From Paraburkholderia franconis (GTDB taxonomy: Bacteria > Pseudomonadota > Gammaproteobacteria > Burkholderiales > Burkholderiaceae): DNA of 64,000 bases. The notes beneath the pieces are model-generated. The model made no database searches. It was not told the DNA's origin and worked only from the letters and a program-made list of their open reading frames with translations. Below, piece after piece: positions 44,683-53,054 of this stretch. Both the position numbers and the translations under genes were made by a program. The stretch's first letter is position 1. Every line of letters starts with the position of its first letter. The DNA is taken from positions 124,001 to 188,000 of the forward strand of contig NZ_WHNP01000001.1 of assembly GCF_009362735.1 (NCBI RefSeq). The letters run 5' to 3'.

Positions 44683-45072
44683 ATGAACATCAACCAAGAA
44701 CAGGATCTGGCGGCGCTGCGCTTCAAGACGGCCGCGCGCGACCTCGAGCATATCGTCCGGCATATCGCTGGGCGTTACATCGTGCAGCAGGTGCCGCTTA
44801 CCTGGCGTCTTCTGCATGCCGTCGAAGCGGAAGCGCTCGCCGATCTCGGTTTTGCCAGCCGGCACGATCCGTTCATGCTCGCGCTGTTCCAACGGCCAAC
44901 CGATTTTCAATTCCCAGAGACGGATGATCCCGTCGACTTTGGGCAGTCGAATGCGCTGCCGGCTGTGTTTGCGTTTGCCGTTGCGGCATACGACGAAGCG
45001 CAGAAGTCGAAGGGCGAGATGCTGACGCAGCGAGCGGCGAGTGGAAGTGTCCGGCGGCCTTGGGGAGGGTGA
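44683..45072 (+). CDS. Hypothetical protein, probable SOS gene
   Basis: The protein has 129 residues, mostly alpha-helical: NQEQDLAALRFKTAARDLEHIVRHIAGRYIVQQVPLTWRLLHAVEAEALADLGF. There is no signal peptide, membrane helix or recognised motif. The ATG at 44683 follows GGAGCCGAAGAA. A near-perfect LexA box lies just upstream, so induction by DNA damage is likely. It lies 5 kb from the replication origin array. Confidence 0.7.
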   Translation: MNINQEQDLAALRFKTAARDLEHIVRHIAGRYIVQQVPLTWRLLHAVEAEALADLGFASRHDPFMLALFQRPTDFQFPETDDPVDFGQSNALPAVFAFAVAAYDEAQKSKGEMLTQRAASGSVRRPWGG

Positions 45073-45120
45073 AGGGCATTCGGCTTCGACTTTGCGACGT
45101 CAGGAGGGGCCGTGCCGGGA

Positions 45121-45136
45121 GTTTATGCGCGTAAAG
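45121..45136. promoter_or_regulatory. parS-like site upstream of the recombinase-like gene
   Basis: GTTTATGCGCGTAAAG matches GTTTATGCGCATAAAC with two mismatches (positions 11 and 16). It is 45 bp before the ATG at 45181. Confidence 0.5.
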
Positions 45137-45180
45137 TCACCGACTACAATCGCTTCACGCAACTAACGGAAGCACAGACT

Positions 45181-46239
45181 ATGACCTCAACCGATCCCGT
45201 TGGCTCCGTCGGCCCATCGCCCGAGGCAACGGACCTGTTCGATCAGCAACGTCGAGACTGGCTCGTCGACCCGCGCACCGCATTCGATGCCTGGCTCGCT
45301 AGTCAGAATTTCCGCCATTCGTCGGCGGAGGTCTATCGTGCGCAGTGGGGACTTTTCCTCGAATGGCTGCAGGCTCGGCACAAAAACCTTGTGACGGTCG
45401 ACATGCGCTCGATTGCCGAATTCGTTGCGGGACTCTCTATACGCAAACCACAGCGCGCCCGCTATTTGCGGTTGATCGAACGTGTGCTCGATCATGTGCG
45501 CGAAATCGAGCTCGCATCCACGAACCCGGCGCGCTTCATTGCACAGGATGGCGAAGCGGAATGGCGCAACGCGCGCGACAACGAGCCGACCGGATTTCTC
45601 ACGAGCGCGGAACGGTCGGCATTGATCGCGCATCTTTCTTCGCCCGTCGCGCATCTTTCACCGGCGCAACGCTGGCGCGAGCGTCGGGATCGCGCGCTGA
45701 TCGCCGTATTTCTCGGCGGCGGAATCAAGACAGGCGAAGCGCGGACACTTCCGCTTGGTTGTGTGACGGCCGGCTCACAGTGGATCGTGATCGAAGCGGC
45801 GAACCCGCTTTTTACGCGCCGGACGCGCCTGGCGCCGTTCGCCGTGTCGATCCTCAACACGTGGCTCGAAGAACGTAAGCAGGCGGAATTGCCGGGCGAT
45901 CTGGTTTTCCCGGCATCGCCATCCGGGCGACCGATGCACAAGGCGACCATGCTACGAGCCGTCGACGCGTTGACGGAAGCTTCGGGAATCGGCCATTCGC
46001 GGGAGGCTCGCGCAAGCCCGCACACGCTGCGAAACTCATTCGCAGCGGACCTGTTCGAAAGTGGGGTGGAAGTAGAGGTCGTCGGGCAATGGCTAGGATT
46101 CGCCCAAGCCGTATCCGCGAATCGGCTGCATCGCGCGTGGAAAAACTGGGCTGAACAGCAGAAATTCGACGAAGAAAGACAGCTCGCAGCGTCCGCCGTA
46201 GCTCCTGCGAATGCCGACGACATGCGGGACGGCGGTTAG
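45181..46239 (+). CDS. Tyrosine-recombinase-like protein lacking catalytic residues
   Basis: The protein has 352 residues. A core-binding SAM-like domain (FDAWLASQNFRHSSAEVYRA, around 35-130) precedes a catalytic-domain fold. The HxxR pair is kept (SPHTLRNSFAADLFESG), but the first Arg is Lys (GGGIKTGEARTL), the LGH His is Phe (QWLGFAQAV), and no Tyr follows; the 65 residues after HTLR contain none. It therefore cannot be a normal recombinase. It may bind origin DNA. ATG 45181 is preferred over the GTG at 45112, because a parS-like site lies between. Confidence 0.8.
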   Translation: MTSTDPVGSVGPSPEATDLFDQQRRDWLVDPRTAFDAWLASQNFRHSSAEVYRAQWGLFLEWLQARHKNLVTVDMRSIAEFVAGLSIRKPQRARYLRLIERVLDHVREIELASTNPARFIAQDGEAEWRNARDNEPTGFLTSAERSALIAHLSSPVAHLSPAQRWRERRDRALIAVFLGGGIKTGEARTLPLGCVTAGSQWIVIEAANPLFTRRTRLAPFAVSILNTWLEERKQAELPGDLVFPASPSGRPMHKATMLRAVDALTEASGIGHSREARASPHTLRNSFAADLFESGVEVEVVGQWLGFAQAVSANRLHRAWKNWAEQQKFDEERQLAASAVAPANADDMRDGG

Positions 46240-46243
46240 ACGT

Positions 46244-46285
46244 ATCCCGTAAACCTTCACCTTGACGGCCCCGCAAAAACTCACC
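46244..46285 (-). repeat. Two origin-type iterons between recombinase-like and KfrA-like genes
   Basis: The minus strand reads GGTGAA-GGTTTA-CGGGAT (46244-46261) and GGTGAG-TTTTTG-CGGGGC (46268-46285), each with one or two changes, 24 bp apart. They sit in the convergent gap just outside the origin block. Confidence 0.65.
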
Positions 46286-46318
46286 TTGATCGCCTTGGGA
46301 GCGCTGAAAGCGAGCCGA

Positions 46319-47524
46319 TCAGGTCAAGGAAGCGCTTTGTGCCGGCGACATGAAGCGCGTCACGGCCGTCAGCCGCGAGCTACCCGTCCCCGATGAATGC
46401 TCGCATTCGGGACAAAGCAGCTCATAACGACCGTCGACCTGAGACAGTTCGGGTTCAGCTTCAGCGCATTTCGGACAACGGTGCGGGATTGTGACGTGCC
46501 CGTCGATGGCAGTGCCGATCGACTCGAGTTCACGGGCACTCAACCTTCCCGCGCCCGCCAGCTGACACAGCAATTCCGCAATGGCGGGGCTGATGCCCTG
46601 CTGAGCTCGCAACGCAGCCATCTGGCGCGTCAAGAGGTCGAGTTCCTCAGACTGTTCGCGCAACTGAGCGTCAAGCCGATCGCCCCGAGCTTTCGCGGCC
46701 GCGAGTTGCTGAATGAAGTCGAATTCCTTTCGGCTCGCATCGCGCACACCCGCCTGATAGGTCGCGGCCATCGTGCGCAACGAGTCGAGTTCGACAAGCA
46801 TCGGCTTGACGCGGCGTTCGGCTTCCGCCACCGCGTCCTTGATCTGTTGCGCATAGTGCTCGGTGTTTTGGCGCATTTCTGCCTGCAGGGTGTCGAGACG
46901 GTCGCGCAATCCTGCATTCGCCGATTGCTCGACGTCCAGGCGTCGGTGTAACGACTCGTTTTCGGCTTCGAGCCGGCGAACGGACGCTTTCAGCCCTTCT
47001 TGATAAGCTGATCCGTTGGTATTGGCTGCGGCGAGTTGACTCTCAAGCACGCGTACGCGTTCCCACGCAGCGTCGGCACGGGCTTCGCTGCGCTGAATGG
47101 CTTCTTGGGAAACTTCGCGTCGGATCTTGCCTTCATGCGAGTCTCGCTCGGCGGTCGCGAGTAACGTTCTCAGTTCCTGACGTTCTTCATCGAGCGAGGC
47201 CCTTGCATGCGCCAATGCGTCTTCGAATAACGCGCCAAGCAGCTCGCCCGCGCGCTCCTCGAGCGCCTTTGGAATGGCGCCGCCGCCGATTCGTACGCGC
47301 GATGCTGAGCGGATGCGTTCCCAGAAGCTATCGATGTCCTTTGGTATGTCGCTAGCGCTGCCCGTTTGCGTAAGCTCGCGCACGGCGGCCATCGATGGGC
47401 GGATGCCGAGGTCGAAAAACAGCCGCTTGCACGCGTGAAGCGACAATTCCTGACGACGCGCACCATTCGCGCGAAGCGTGTCGAGTTCTTTTCGGATGGC
47501 CTGGCGTTCTTCGTCCAGATTCAT
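46319..47524 (-). CDS. KfrA-like coiled-coil DNA-binding protein with zinc ribbon
   Basis: The 401-residue protein opens with a KfrA-type N-terminal region (residues 1-115: ACKRLFFDLGIRPSMAAVRELTQTGSASDIPKDIDSFW). A long coiled coil follows (about 115-335, DEERQELRTLLATAERDSHEGK, LEAENESLHRRLDVEQ). Four cysteines near the end (Cys350, 353, 371, 374 in CPKC and CPEC) form a zinc ribbon not typical of plasmid KfrA. KfrA proteins of IncP plasmids repress themselves and help in partition. Its place at the origin edge suggests a nucleoid or partition role. Confidence 0.75.
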   Translation of the reverse strand: MNLDEERQAIRKELDTLRANGARRQELSLHACKRLFFDLGIRPSMAAVRELTQTGSASDIPKDIDSFWERIRSASRVRIGGGAIPKALEERAGELLGALFEDALAHARASLDEERQELRTLLATAERDSHEGKIRREVSQEAIQRSEARADAAWERVRVLESQLAAANTNGSAYQEGLKASVRRLEAENESLHRRLDVEQSANAGLRDRLDTLQAEMRQNTEHYAQQIKDAVAEAERRVKPMLVELDSLRTMAATYQAGVRDASRKEFDFIQQLAAAKARGDRLDAQLREQSEELDLLTRQMAALRAQQGISPAIAELLCQLAGAGRLSARELESIGTAIDGHVTIPHRCPKCAEAEPELSQVDGRYELLCPECEHSSGTGSSRLTAVTRFMSPAQSASLT

Positions 47525-47902
47525 GGCTGCCTCAAGGTCGCAGAAGTCGACAAATCATAACAATTTACGTAGTGTTTGTTACGAATTTCGCTCGGCGTGC
47601 GTTTTTCCTGCAACGGAGGCTCCATATCTTCGAAATTCGTCGTAGCGAACCGGATTCGGCGAGCCTCTTCGTGAAACAAATCGAAGAGTAGTCGGTAAGT
47701 CATTGTTAGGACGGCATTTTAGTCGATTGCCCGACGTTTTGGCACTGTTTCACGGAGCGCGTGGGTGGTAGCGGGTGTTGCGTTCTGTTCAAGAACTCGC
47801 GGGGCACGCGTTGAGAGTAATAAAAGTAAACACCTTTGAACCTTAGTTAAAGACGTTAACGCTCGACGAAAGCCTTATAGGATAAGGCGCTGCGCGCGAT
47901 TG
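47525..47902. other. AT-rich gene-free stretch, possible unwinding region
   Basis: Low GC compared with the window. AT-richest parts are 47555-47590 and 47815-47870 (runs such as AATAAAAGTAAACA and GTTAAAGACGTTAA). It borders the iteron array on the left and also holds the KfrA-like promoter. Origin unwinding here is inference. Confidence 0.45.
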
Positions 47903-49390
47903 GGTGAAGCTTTACAGGAGGGGTGGTGAGATTTCGCGGGATCGTGCAGTGATGGGGTTCGGGGAGACGGGTGAGCCGGCTCGGGAAAGGTCGTGAGTGG
48001 CTTCGGGAACACCGCTGATTGGCCAATCTGCTAGAGGTGAGCGTTTTCGGGAGGTTAGGTCGATCAATGGCGCGTCAACGCTGGTTGGCGCTTTTCCGTC
48101 GTCGGCAGAAGCGGGTGAGCGGATTCAGGACGGCAATTCCAACGGGCATTGAACTGATTTCCTGGGCATCTCATAGGGTCGGTGAGCACTCGCGGGAGAA
48201 AACGGCACATCAGGGTGAGAATTTTCGGGACTCAAAGGGCTCTTGCGCTCGTGTTTGGGCCGCGCAATCTCGATAAGTGAGCTTTTTCGGGAGCTGCCCG
48301 CCGTCCGTTTCGATCGGCAGGCGCGCAAAAACGAGCGGCTGTTGCGAGCATCAGCCCGAAGGTGAGCGGATTCAGGAGAGAAAGCCGCACGCATATCTTG
48401 CGCCAGTTTTTCCGCTCGTGAATCGGAAAGGTGAGGCTTTGCGGGAATCATGCGCGACCGGTTTTGGCCCAAAGGTGAGGCAATGCAGGAGCATTGAAGC
48501 CGCAATCGCGCTGAGACGTCGTATCAGTGCGGGTTGGACAACGGCATCACAATTTGGTTGATTGCTCGAAGGTGAAGATTTTCGGGAGAATCGGCCTGTC
48601 GGATTTTAGGCATCACTGCGTTACTGATTAGGGCTGAGGTGAGAGTTTCCGGGAGTCACACACTGTACTCAACTAGGGGCGGTGCATATCTAAGTATCTA
48701 AATTTACGGGTTTTCCACTTCGTGGTTCCCCAAAGGTGAGCTTCTTCGGGACGCCGGGCCGTCGATCCGCGGCGAAACAAAAGGTGGGTCTTAACCGGTC
48801 ACAGGTGAGTGTTTTCAGGAGGTTTTTTGCGCACCCGATTTGTCTATGGAGCCAGGAAGCCTGTCCGGTATCGGATCGGGCGTTCGCAAAGGTGAGAACA
48901 TTCGGGAACGTATTCGCGGTTTGACCGAGGCCCACCGCTTACGGAAAGCCGCTAGTCCGCGTGTATGTCTCCGCGTTTGTGTCTACATCGGTTCTGGCCG
49001 GCGAATTTCTCCTTTCGGCGGGCTGATCGGCCGGTAAAGCACGACCTTTCGGGGTTCCGCCGGCCATTTACTGATCCACCGACCTAGTCGTAGCACCCGC
49101 GGATATGGCGTGGACGGCCGCCTCCCACCGATACCGACACACGAGACCTGGATGGCTGGCCAAACAGCCACAAAGCGCGCCGGCAAAATGGCCGTTCGCG
49201 GTCCCGTCGCTACCACGAGCGGCAGTATCTGCACGCGTCGTTTATTTGCGACTTGCACAAAGGTGAGCCGTCACGGGAAGCGGTTTGGGCGGTCGCCGTG
49301 CGCGCGAGGCGACCGCATGTCAGGCAATCCCACGACCATCAATGCCATGACAAAATGCGTGCGAATTCAAAAGGTGAGGCTTTTCGGGAG
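47903..49390 (+). repeat. Origin iteron array, 19 copies (ori of secondary chromosome)
   Basis: Nineteen 18-bp sites, all on the plus strand, match GGTGAG-N6-CGGGAG with at most two changes. Starts: 47903, 47925, 47970, 47992, 48036, 48114, 48181, 48214, 48276, 48361, 48430, 48474, 48571, 48638, 48735, 48804, 48891, 49262 and 49373. Spacer bases are T-rich (NNTTTT consensus), and AA often precedes. Five copies have CAGGA for CGGGA. The array lies upstream of the Rep_3-type initiator gene, the normal place for an iteron origin. No coding frames here are credible. Confidence 0.85.
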
Positions 49391-49423
49391 TGGTTCTGGG
49401 TGAGTTGGCGGCTGTAAACGCAT

Positions 49424-49442
49424 TTCACCCCAAGTAGGTGAG
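49424..49442. promoter_or_regulatory. Inverted iteron half-sites upstream of repA (possible autorepression operator)
   Basis: TTCACC-CCAAGTA-GGTGAG is an inverted pair of iteron half-sites 69 bp before the repA ATG, and a TATAGA -10-like box follows at 49451. Rep_3-family initiators commonly repress their own gene through inverted repeats that resemble iterons. Another GGTGAG half-site is at 49399. Confidence 0.5.
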
Positions 49443-49510
49443 ATAACCGCTATAGACGTGCATCACCACAGCCGGTATCCTTTCGCGAAAATCTCTTCTC
49501 GACTCGACGC

Positions 49511-50860
49511 ATGGCCACGAAGCGCGCGAAAAAAACCGATGTGGTGAGCCCAAGCTCCGCTGAATTGCGCAAAGCCGTCGAGGCGATTGCCATTCAGCCC
49601 AAGAGCGGCAAGATCACGCTGCTGACCCGCAAGCTGTTCAATGTGTTGCTCGCAGTCGCCCAGCAGGCAGACGAATCGGGCGACACCTATCGCGCGCTGC
49701 TTTCCGACATCGTCGCCAACTCCGCCTTCGATTCCAACGATACTGCACTCGTCAAGGAGCACCTGCGGCGGATGGTGTCGGTGCAGGTCGAGTGGAGCCA
49801 GGGCACGTCGAGCCAGAAGCCAGGGCGTAAGTGGGGTATCTCGACGCTGATCGCCGACGCCGAAATTCTCGAGGACCCCGCGACGCGGCGCGTCTGGGTG
49901 GAGTTCTCGTTCGCGCCGAAAATCAAAAAGAAACTGCTCGATCCGGTGCAATACGCGCGGCTGAGCCTCCAGTTCCAAAGCCAGTTGCGCAGCAGCGCGG
50001 GTTTGGCGCTGTACGAAATCTGCGTGCGCTACCTGACCAATCCCAGCCATCTGACGATGCGTGAGGCGTGGGAGTGGTGGCGGCCGATCCTGTCGGGCAC
50101 ACCCGACATGGAAGCCGGCGATGAAGCCAAGCGCGAGTACAAATATTTCAAGCGCGACTATCTGCGCCCGGCAATTGCGGAAGTCAATGCCGTTACGAAT
50201 ATCTTTGTCGAACTGATCGAACATCGTGAAGGCCGCCGGGTCGCGGAAATCCAGTTTCGCGTGACCGAGCGCAAGCAGCCGATGCTTGCGCTCGACGAGC
50301 ATCCGAACGTCTTCGACAGTACGCTTGTCGATCGCATGGTGAAGATCGGCATCCCGCTCAAGGAAGCGCAGACGCTGTACGCGGACAGCGAGGAAAACCG
50401 TATCCGCGCCGCGTTGCAAATGACGGAGCAGCGGATGCGCAGCACGACGCTGCCGCCCGTGCGCAGCGCGCCAGCGCTGTTCAAGGACGCCTTGAAGAAG
50501 GGCTATGCCCCGCCCGTCGACGCATTGCCTTCAACCCCTGCCGGCAAAGGCGCCGCCGCTGCACCCGCAGATGATCTGAAAGCGCGTCTTCTCGGCGAAT
50601 ACGTGGCGTACCGGCGTAAGGAGGCACAGGCGCTGTACGATGAGCAAGGTGAAGCGGAGCGTGAGCTGGCGCGTCACTCGTTCGAGGAAGATGAACTGCC
50701 AGGTCTGGGTACCCATATGCGCGACGATTGGCGTCGACGCGGGCTGGAGTCGAAGCTGACGGAAACGGCGTTCTTCGACTGGCTCGCGCGCAGAACCTGG
50801 GGCGAGCCGACAGATGGCGATCTGCTTGCATTCACATTGAGTCAGTCGCGAGCCGCCTGA
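49511..50860 (+). CDS. repA: Replication initiator, Rep_3/RepB type (chromosome 2 initiator)
   Basis: The protein has 449 residues. A basic N-terminus precedes two winged-helix-like domains: KITLLTRKLFNVLLAVAQQA, HLRRMVSVQVEW (around 30-130) and RLSLQFQSQLRSSAGLALYEICVRYLTNPSHLTMREAWEWW (around 155-205). A long C-terminal extension has helical and charged segments. It matches the RepB-type initiators encoded at Burkholderia chromosome 2 origins. The ATG at 49511 lacks a good ribosome site. Its iterons lie upstream. Convergent with parB, 42 bp between stops. Confidence 0.9.
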   Translation: MATKRAKKTDVVSPSSAELRKAVEAIAIQPKSGKITLLTRKLFNVLLAVAQQADESGDTYRALLSDIVANSAFDSNDTALVKEHLRRMVSVQVEWSQGTSSQKPGRKWGISTLIADAEILEDPATRRVWVEFSFAPKIKKKLLDPVQYARLSLQFQSQLRSSAGLALYEICVRYLTNPSHLTMREAWEWWRPILSGTPDMEAGDEAKREYKYFKRDYLRPAIAEVNAVTNIFVELIEHREGRRVAEIQFRVTERKQPMLALDEHPNVFDSTLVDRMVKIGIPLKEAQTLYADSEENRIRAALQMTEQRMRSTTLPPVRSAPALFKDALKKGYAPPVDALPSTPAGKGAAAAPADDLKARLLGEYVAYRRKEAQALYDEQGEAERELARHSFEEDELPGLGTHMRDDWRRRGLESKLTETAFFDWLARRTWGEPTDGDLLAFTLSQSRAA

Positions 50861-50902
50861 GCGCAACGTGGCGCGCACGCACTGCGCGCCAGTTGCTTTC
50901 CT

Positions 50903-51964
50903 TTAGTGCTCCGATAACATCTGTTCGATTTGCCGGAGTATCTCGTCGCGCTTCTCACGCGTGAGTCCACGCAATTTCAGTTCGAGCCGATCATCCCCGT
51001 ACGACTTCAGATCGCCGACGGACACACCACCGAGCTTGATATCGAGCCGTTGGGCGTAACGCTGACGGCCAGCCGGTTTCGCACTTTCCTGCGCAGTCGC
51101 CCTTCCCTTGACGATGTCCGCGACCTGCCGAGTGCTCAGATCATCCGAAAGAATCTTGTTGATCAGACGCAGTGTTGAATCAGTTCCGCGCGCCGAATGA
51201 TACCGGCCAACCTGGTACGCCATGTTCGAACCGAATCGATCTGTCCGCGCCACCATCTCCTGCATCACGGTTTCCGGCAGCTTCGAAATCGACAGTGCGA
51301 CGGCGATGGTCGACTCATCCAGACCGAGATGTTCGGCGAGTTCCTTTTGGCTCTGGAAGTGCTGTTCGTCCAGGAAGCGGCGCCATACGACGGCGTTGTC
51401 GAACACCGTCTGCGAATCGCGCTGGACGTTGAGGTCGTAGCCGAGTTTGTAGCTCTGGATGCCGATCGGCAGATCGATCACGATCGCCTTTACCGTCTCG
51501 TTGTTCGCCTCCTTCAATGCGCGAACACGTCGACCACCGTCGCTGACGAAATAACTCCCAGGATTGTTGTAATCAGGAATGACGTGAATGGCCTGCTGCT
51601 GTCCTTGCTTCGCGAGGTTGACGGCAAGTTCGGCAATCGACGATTTCAGATAGAAGTACCGCGGATTGAACGGACTCGGCTTGATCGCCTTCAGCGGAAG
51701 TTCAATGATCTGGCCTGGGCGGTAGCCGTGCTCGGCTCGCCAGTTGCGGTATTCGACCGATTCGTTTGCCGCTTCCGCTGGCTCGGCGTCGTTGATCGTG
51801 GACGACGATGCGGGCGCGCTCGTGAAAGCCGCGATGTTCGAGGCCTTGGGTGCATTCTGCACAAGTCCGTCGATCGCGTTGAGCCGATCGAGTGCTGTGC
51901 GCTTTTCGCTGCTCGTCGTATCGGGGCGTGCCTGGAAGCCTTTGGCGAATTGGGACGGTTTCAT
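50903..51964 (-). CDS. parB: Chromosome partition protein ParB
   Basis: The protein has 353 residues. The ParB N-terminal (CTPase) domain (IIELPLKAIKPSPFNPRYFYL, AVNLAKQGQQQAIHVIPDY, FVSDGGRRVRALKEANNE) is followed by the helix-turn-helix QKELAEHLGLDESTIAVALSISKLP and a C-terminal dimer region. The conserved Arg-Arg is present as GGRRVRA. It lies 24 bp downstream of parA, and a parS site is in that gap. It binds the TTTATGCGCATAAA sites by inference. Confidence 0.93.
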   Translation of the reverse strand: MKPSQFAKGFQARPDTTSSEKRTALDRLNAIDGLVQNAPKASNIAAFTSAPASSSTINDAEPAEAANESVEYRNWRAEHGYRPGQIIELPLKAIKPSPFNPRYFYLKSSIAELAVNLAKQGQQQAIHVIPDYNNPGSYFVSDGGRRVRALKEANNETVKAIVIDLPIGIQSYKLGYDLNVQRDSQTVFDNAVVWRRFLDEQHFQSQKELAEHLGLDESTIAVALSISKLPETVMQEMVARTDRFGSNMAYQVGRYHSARGTDSTLRLINKILSDDLSTRQVADIVKGRATAQESAKPAGRQRYAQRLDIKLGGVSVGDLKSYGDDRLELKLRGLTREKRDEILRQIEQMLSEH

Positions 51965-51972
51965 TCCGGTAC

Positions 51973-51988
51973 CTTTATGCGCATAAAT
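51973..51988. promoter_or_regulatory. parS site in the parA-parB gap
   Basis: CTTTATGCGCATAAAT has the full 14-bp palindromic core TTTATGCGCATAAA; the outer bases differ from the ideal. It lies between the parB start and the parA stop and may also affect parB expression. Confidence 0.8.
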
Positions 51989-52651
51989 TCAGGGAAGCAG
52001 AGCGGCGATCTCGTCGGCGCACGCGCGGATTTCGATGCTGGCAAGCTTGGCGCCTCGGTCGTTCATCTGCAGGACCGTCTGGCCAAGCGCCATTGCCTGC
52101 TTGTACGCCTCTCGCGTCGGAATCTGGGTTCGCAAAAGCGGGAAACCGAGTTCTTCCAATGCGCGCTTGAGTTCGCGCGTCAGCATTCGCTTCTCTTCGG
52201 TCTTATTGAGAAGAAAGACTGCGCGCAGGTCTTCATTCATGACCTGCGCCTGCTGCACCAGCTTCACGAGACCGACGCTCGACCAGTAATCCGCTGGAGA
52301 CGAGGACGTGGGAATGACGGCAACGGTCGCAGCTAGCAGAACGACGCCGGAGACTTTCTCAGTGATGGACGGTGGGCAATCGACGACGATCAGGTCGTAG
52401 TCGGCAACGAACTTCTTGATCTCACGATGAATCTGCGCACCGGCTTCGGAGAGGTTGACGACGGCAAACGGGATACCGGACTCGCTATCTGAGGATGCGC
52501 TGGCCCAATGGATGAGGGTGTTTTGACCGTCAGCGTCCACAACAAGAACGCGCTTGCCTCGTTCGTGAAAGGCTGCGCCGATGTGCATCGCAATTGTGCT
52601 CTTACCGACGCCGCCCTTCTGCTGTGTAACTGCGATGATTTCTGCTGCCAA
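51989..52651 (-). CDS. parA: Partition ATPase ParA
   Basis: The protein has 220 residues. Deviant Walker A is QKGGVGKST (residues 11-19), Walker A' VLVVDADGQNT, and Walker B LIVVDCPPS. The short length and lack of an N-terminal helix-turn-helix make it type Ib-like, so autoregulation by a ParA DNA-binding domain is not expected. The other partner, ParB, follows. parS copies lie upstream at 52753, 52949 and 53039, in the parA promoter region. Confidence 0.95.
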   Translation of the reverse strand: MAAEIIAVTQQKGGVGKSTIAMHIGAAFHERGKRVLVVDADGQNTLIHWASASSDSESGIPFAVVNLSEAGAQIHREIKKFVADYDLIVVDCPPSITEKVSGVVLLAATVAVIPTSSSPADYWSSVGLVKLVQQAQVMNEDLRAVFLLNKTEEKRMLTRELKRALEELGFPLLRTQIPTREAYKQAMALGQTVLQMNDRGAKLASIEIRACADEIAALLP

Positions 52652-52752
52652 CGTTCACCTCCTCTTTTTGTACGCCGCTGAATTTTACCTTGTTGAATTT
52701 GTAATTCAATCAATTTTGCCCAGATCCAACGGTTATAGGCCGTTCGGTATGG

Positions 52753-52768
52753 GTTTATGCGCATAAAG
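52753..52768. promoter_or_regulatory. parS site upstream of parA
   Basis: GTTTATGCGCATAAAG has only the last base changed from the perfect palindrome. It is 102 bp upstream of the parA ATG. Confidence 0.85.
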
Positions 52769-52948
52769 GCTGCGTGACTAATCGGCCATGCGTTCCGTGT
52801 ATCGCGTATGGACAGGATCGGCTCGTTGGGACGTTGCAGATGTGACTAAGGTTCCGCCGGCGTTGGTGTGGGAGACGGTGATATTGAATGCATTCGCCGC
52901 GAATGCGATAGGCGACGAATGTCGATCATGTCTTCATGCGCACCGCCG

Positions 52949-52964
52949 GTTTATGCGCATAAAG
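52949..52964. promoter_or_regulatory. parS site
   Basis: GTTTATGCGCATAAAG is identical to the copy at 52753. It is 196 bp further from parA. Confidence 0.85.
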
Positions 52965-53038
52965 CCAATCGAGATCGTGAAGATGTCTGCGGCGAGCAGA
53001 ACGGCGCGGCAACCGGTTTGCGGTGCGAGGCGTGAATT

Positions 53039-53054
53039 GTTTATGCGCATAAAC
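53039..53054. promoter_or_regulatory. parS site, perfect palindrome
   Basis: GTTTATGCGCATAAAC is fully palindromic, and identical to the parS sequence that I recall for B. cenocepacia chromosome 2. It is 90 bp right of the copy at 52949. Confidence 0.9.

Noticed and set aside
45181..46239. Functional integrase or a genomic island boundary
   Set aside because: The catalytic Tyr, His and first Arg are absent. No tRNA target, direct repeats or cargo genes flank it, and its neighbours are core origin genes.
9779..46285. Dispersed motifs as REP/BIME palindromes or terminators
   Set aside because: The 18-mers are not self-complementary and have no T run. Their identity to the origin copies, including spacer bias, fits initiator sites better. 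REP-like spread downstream of genes is still a possible alternative for how they moved.
48019..48561. Small ORFs within the iteron array
   Set aside because: Their repeated residues reflect the iterons. No ribosome sites and no conserved motif.
48019..49390. DnaA box inside the array
   Set aside because: TTTTCCAC at about 48714 is the closest match and departs from TTATCCACA at two positions, so it was not called.
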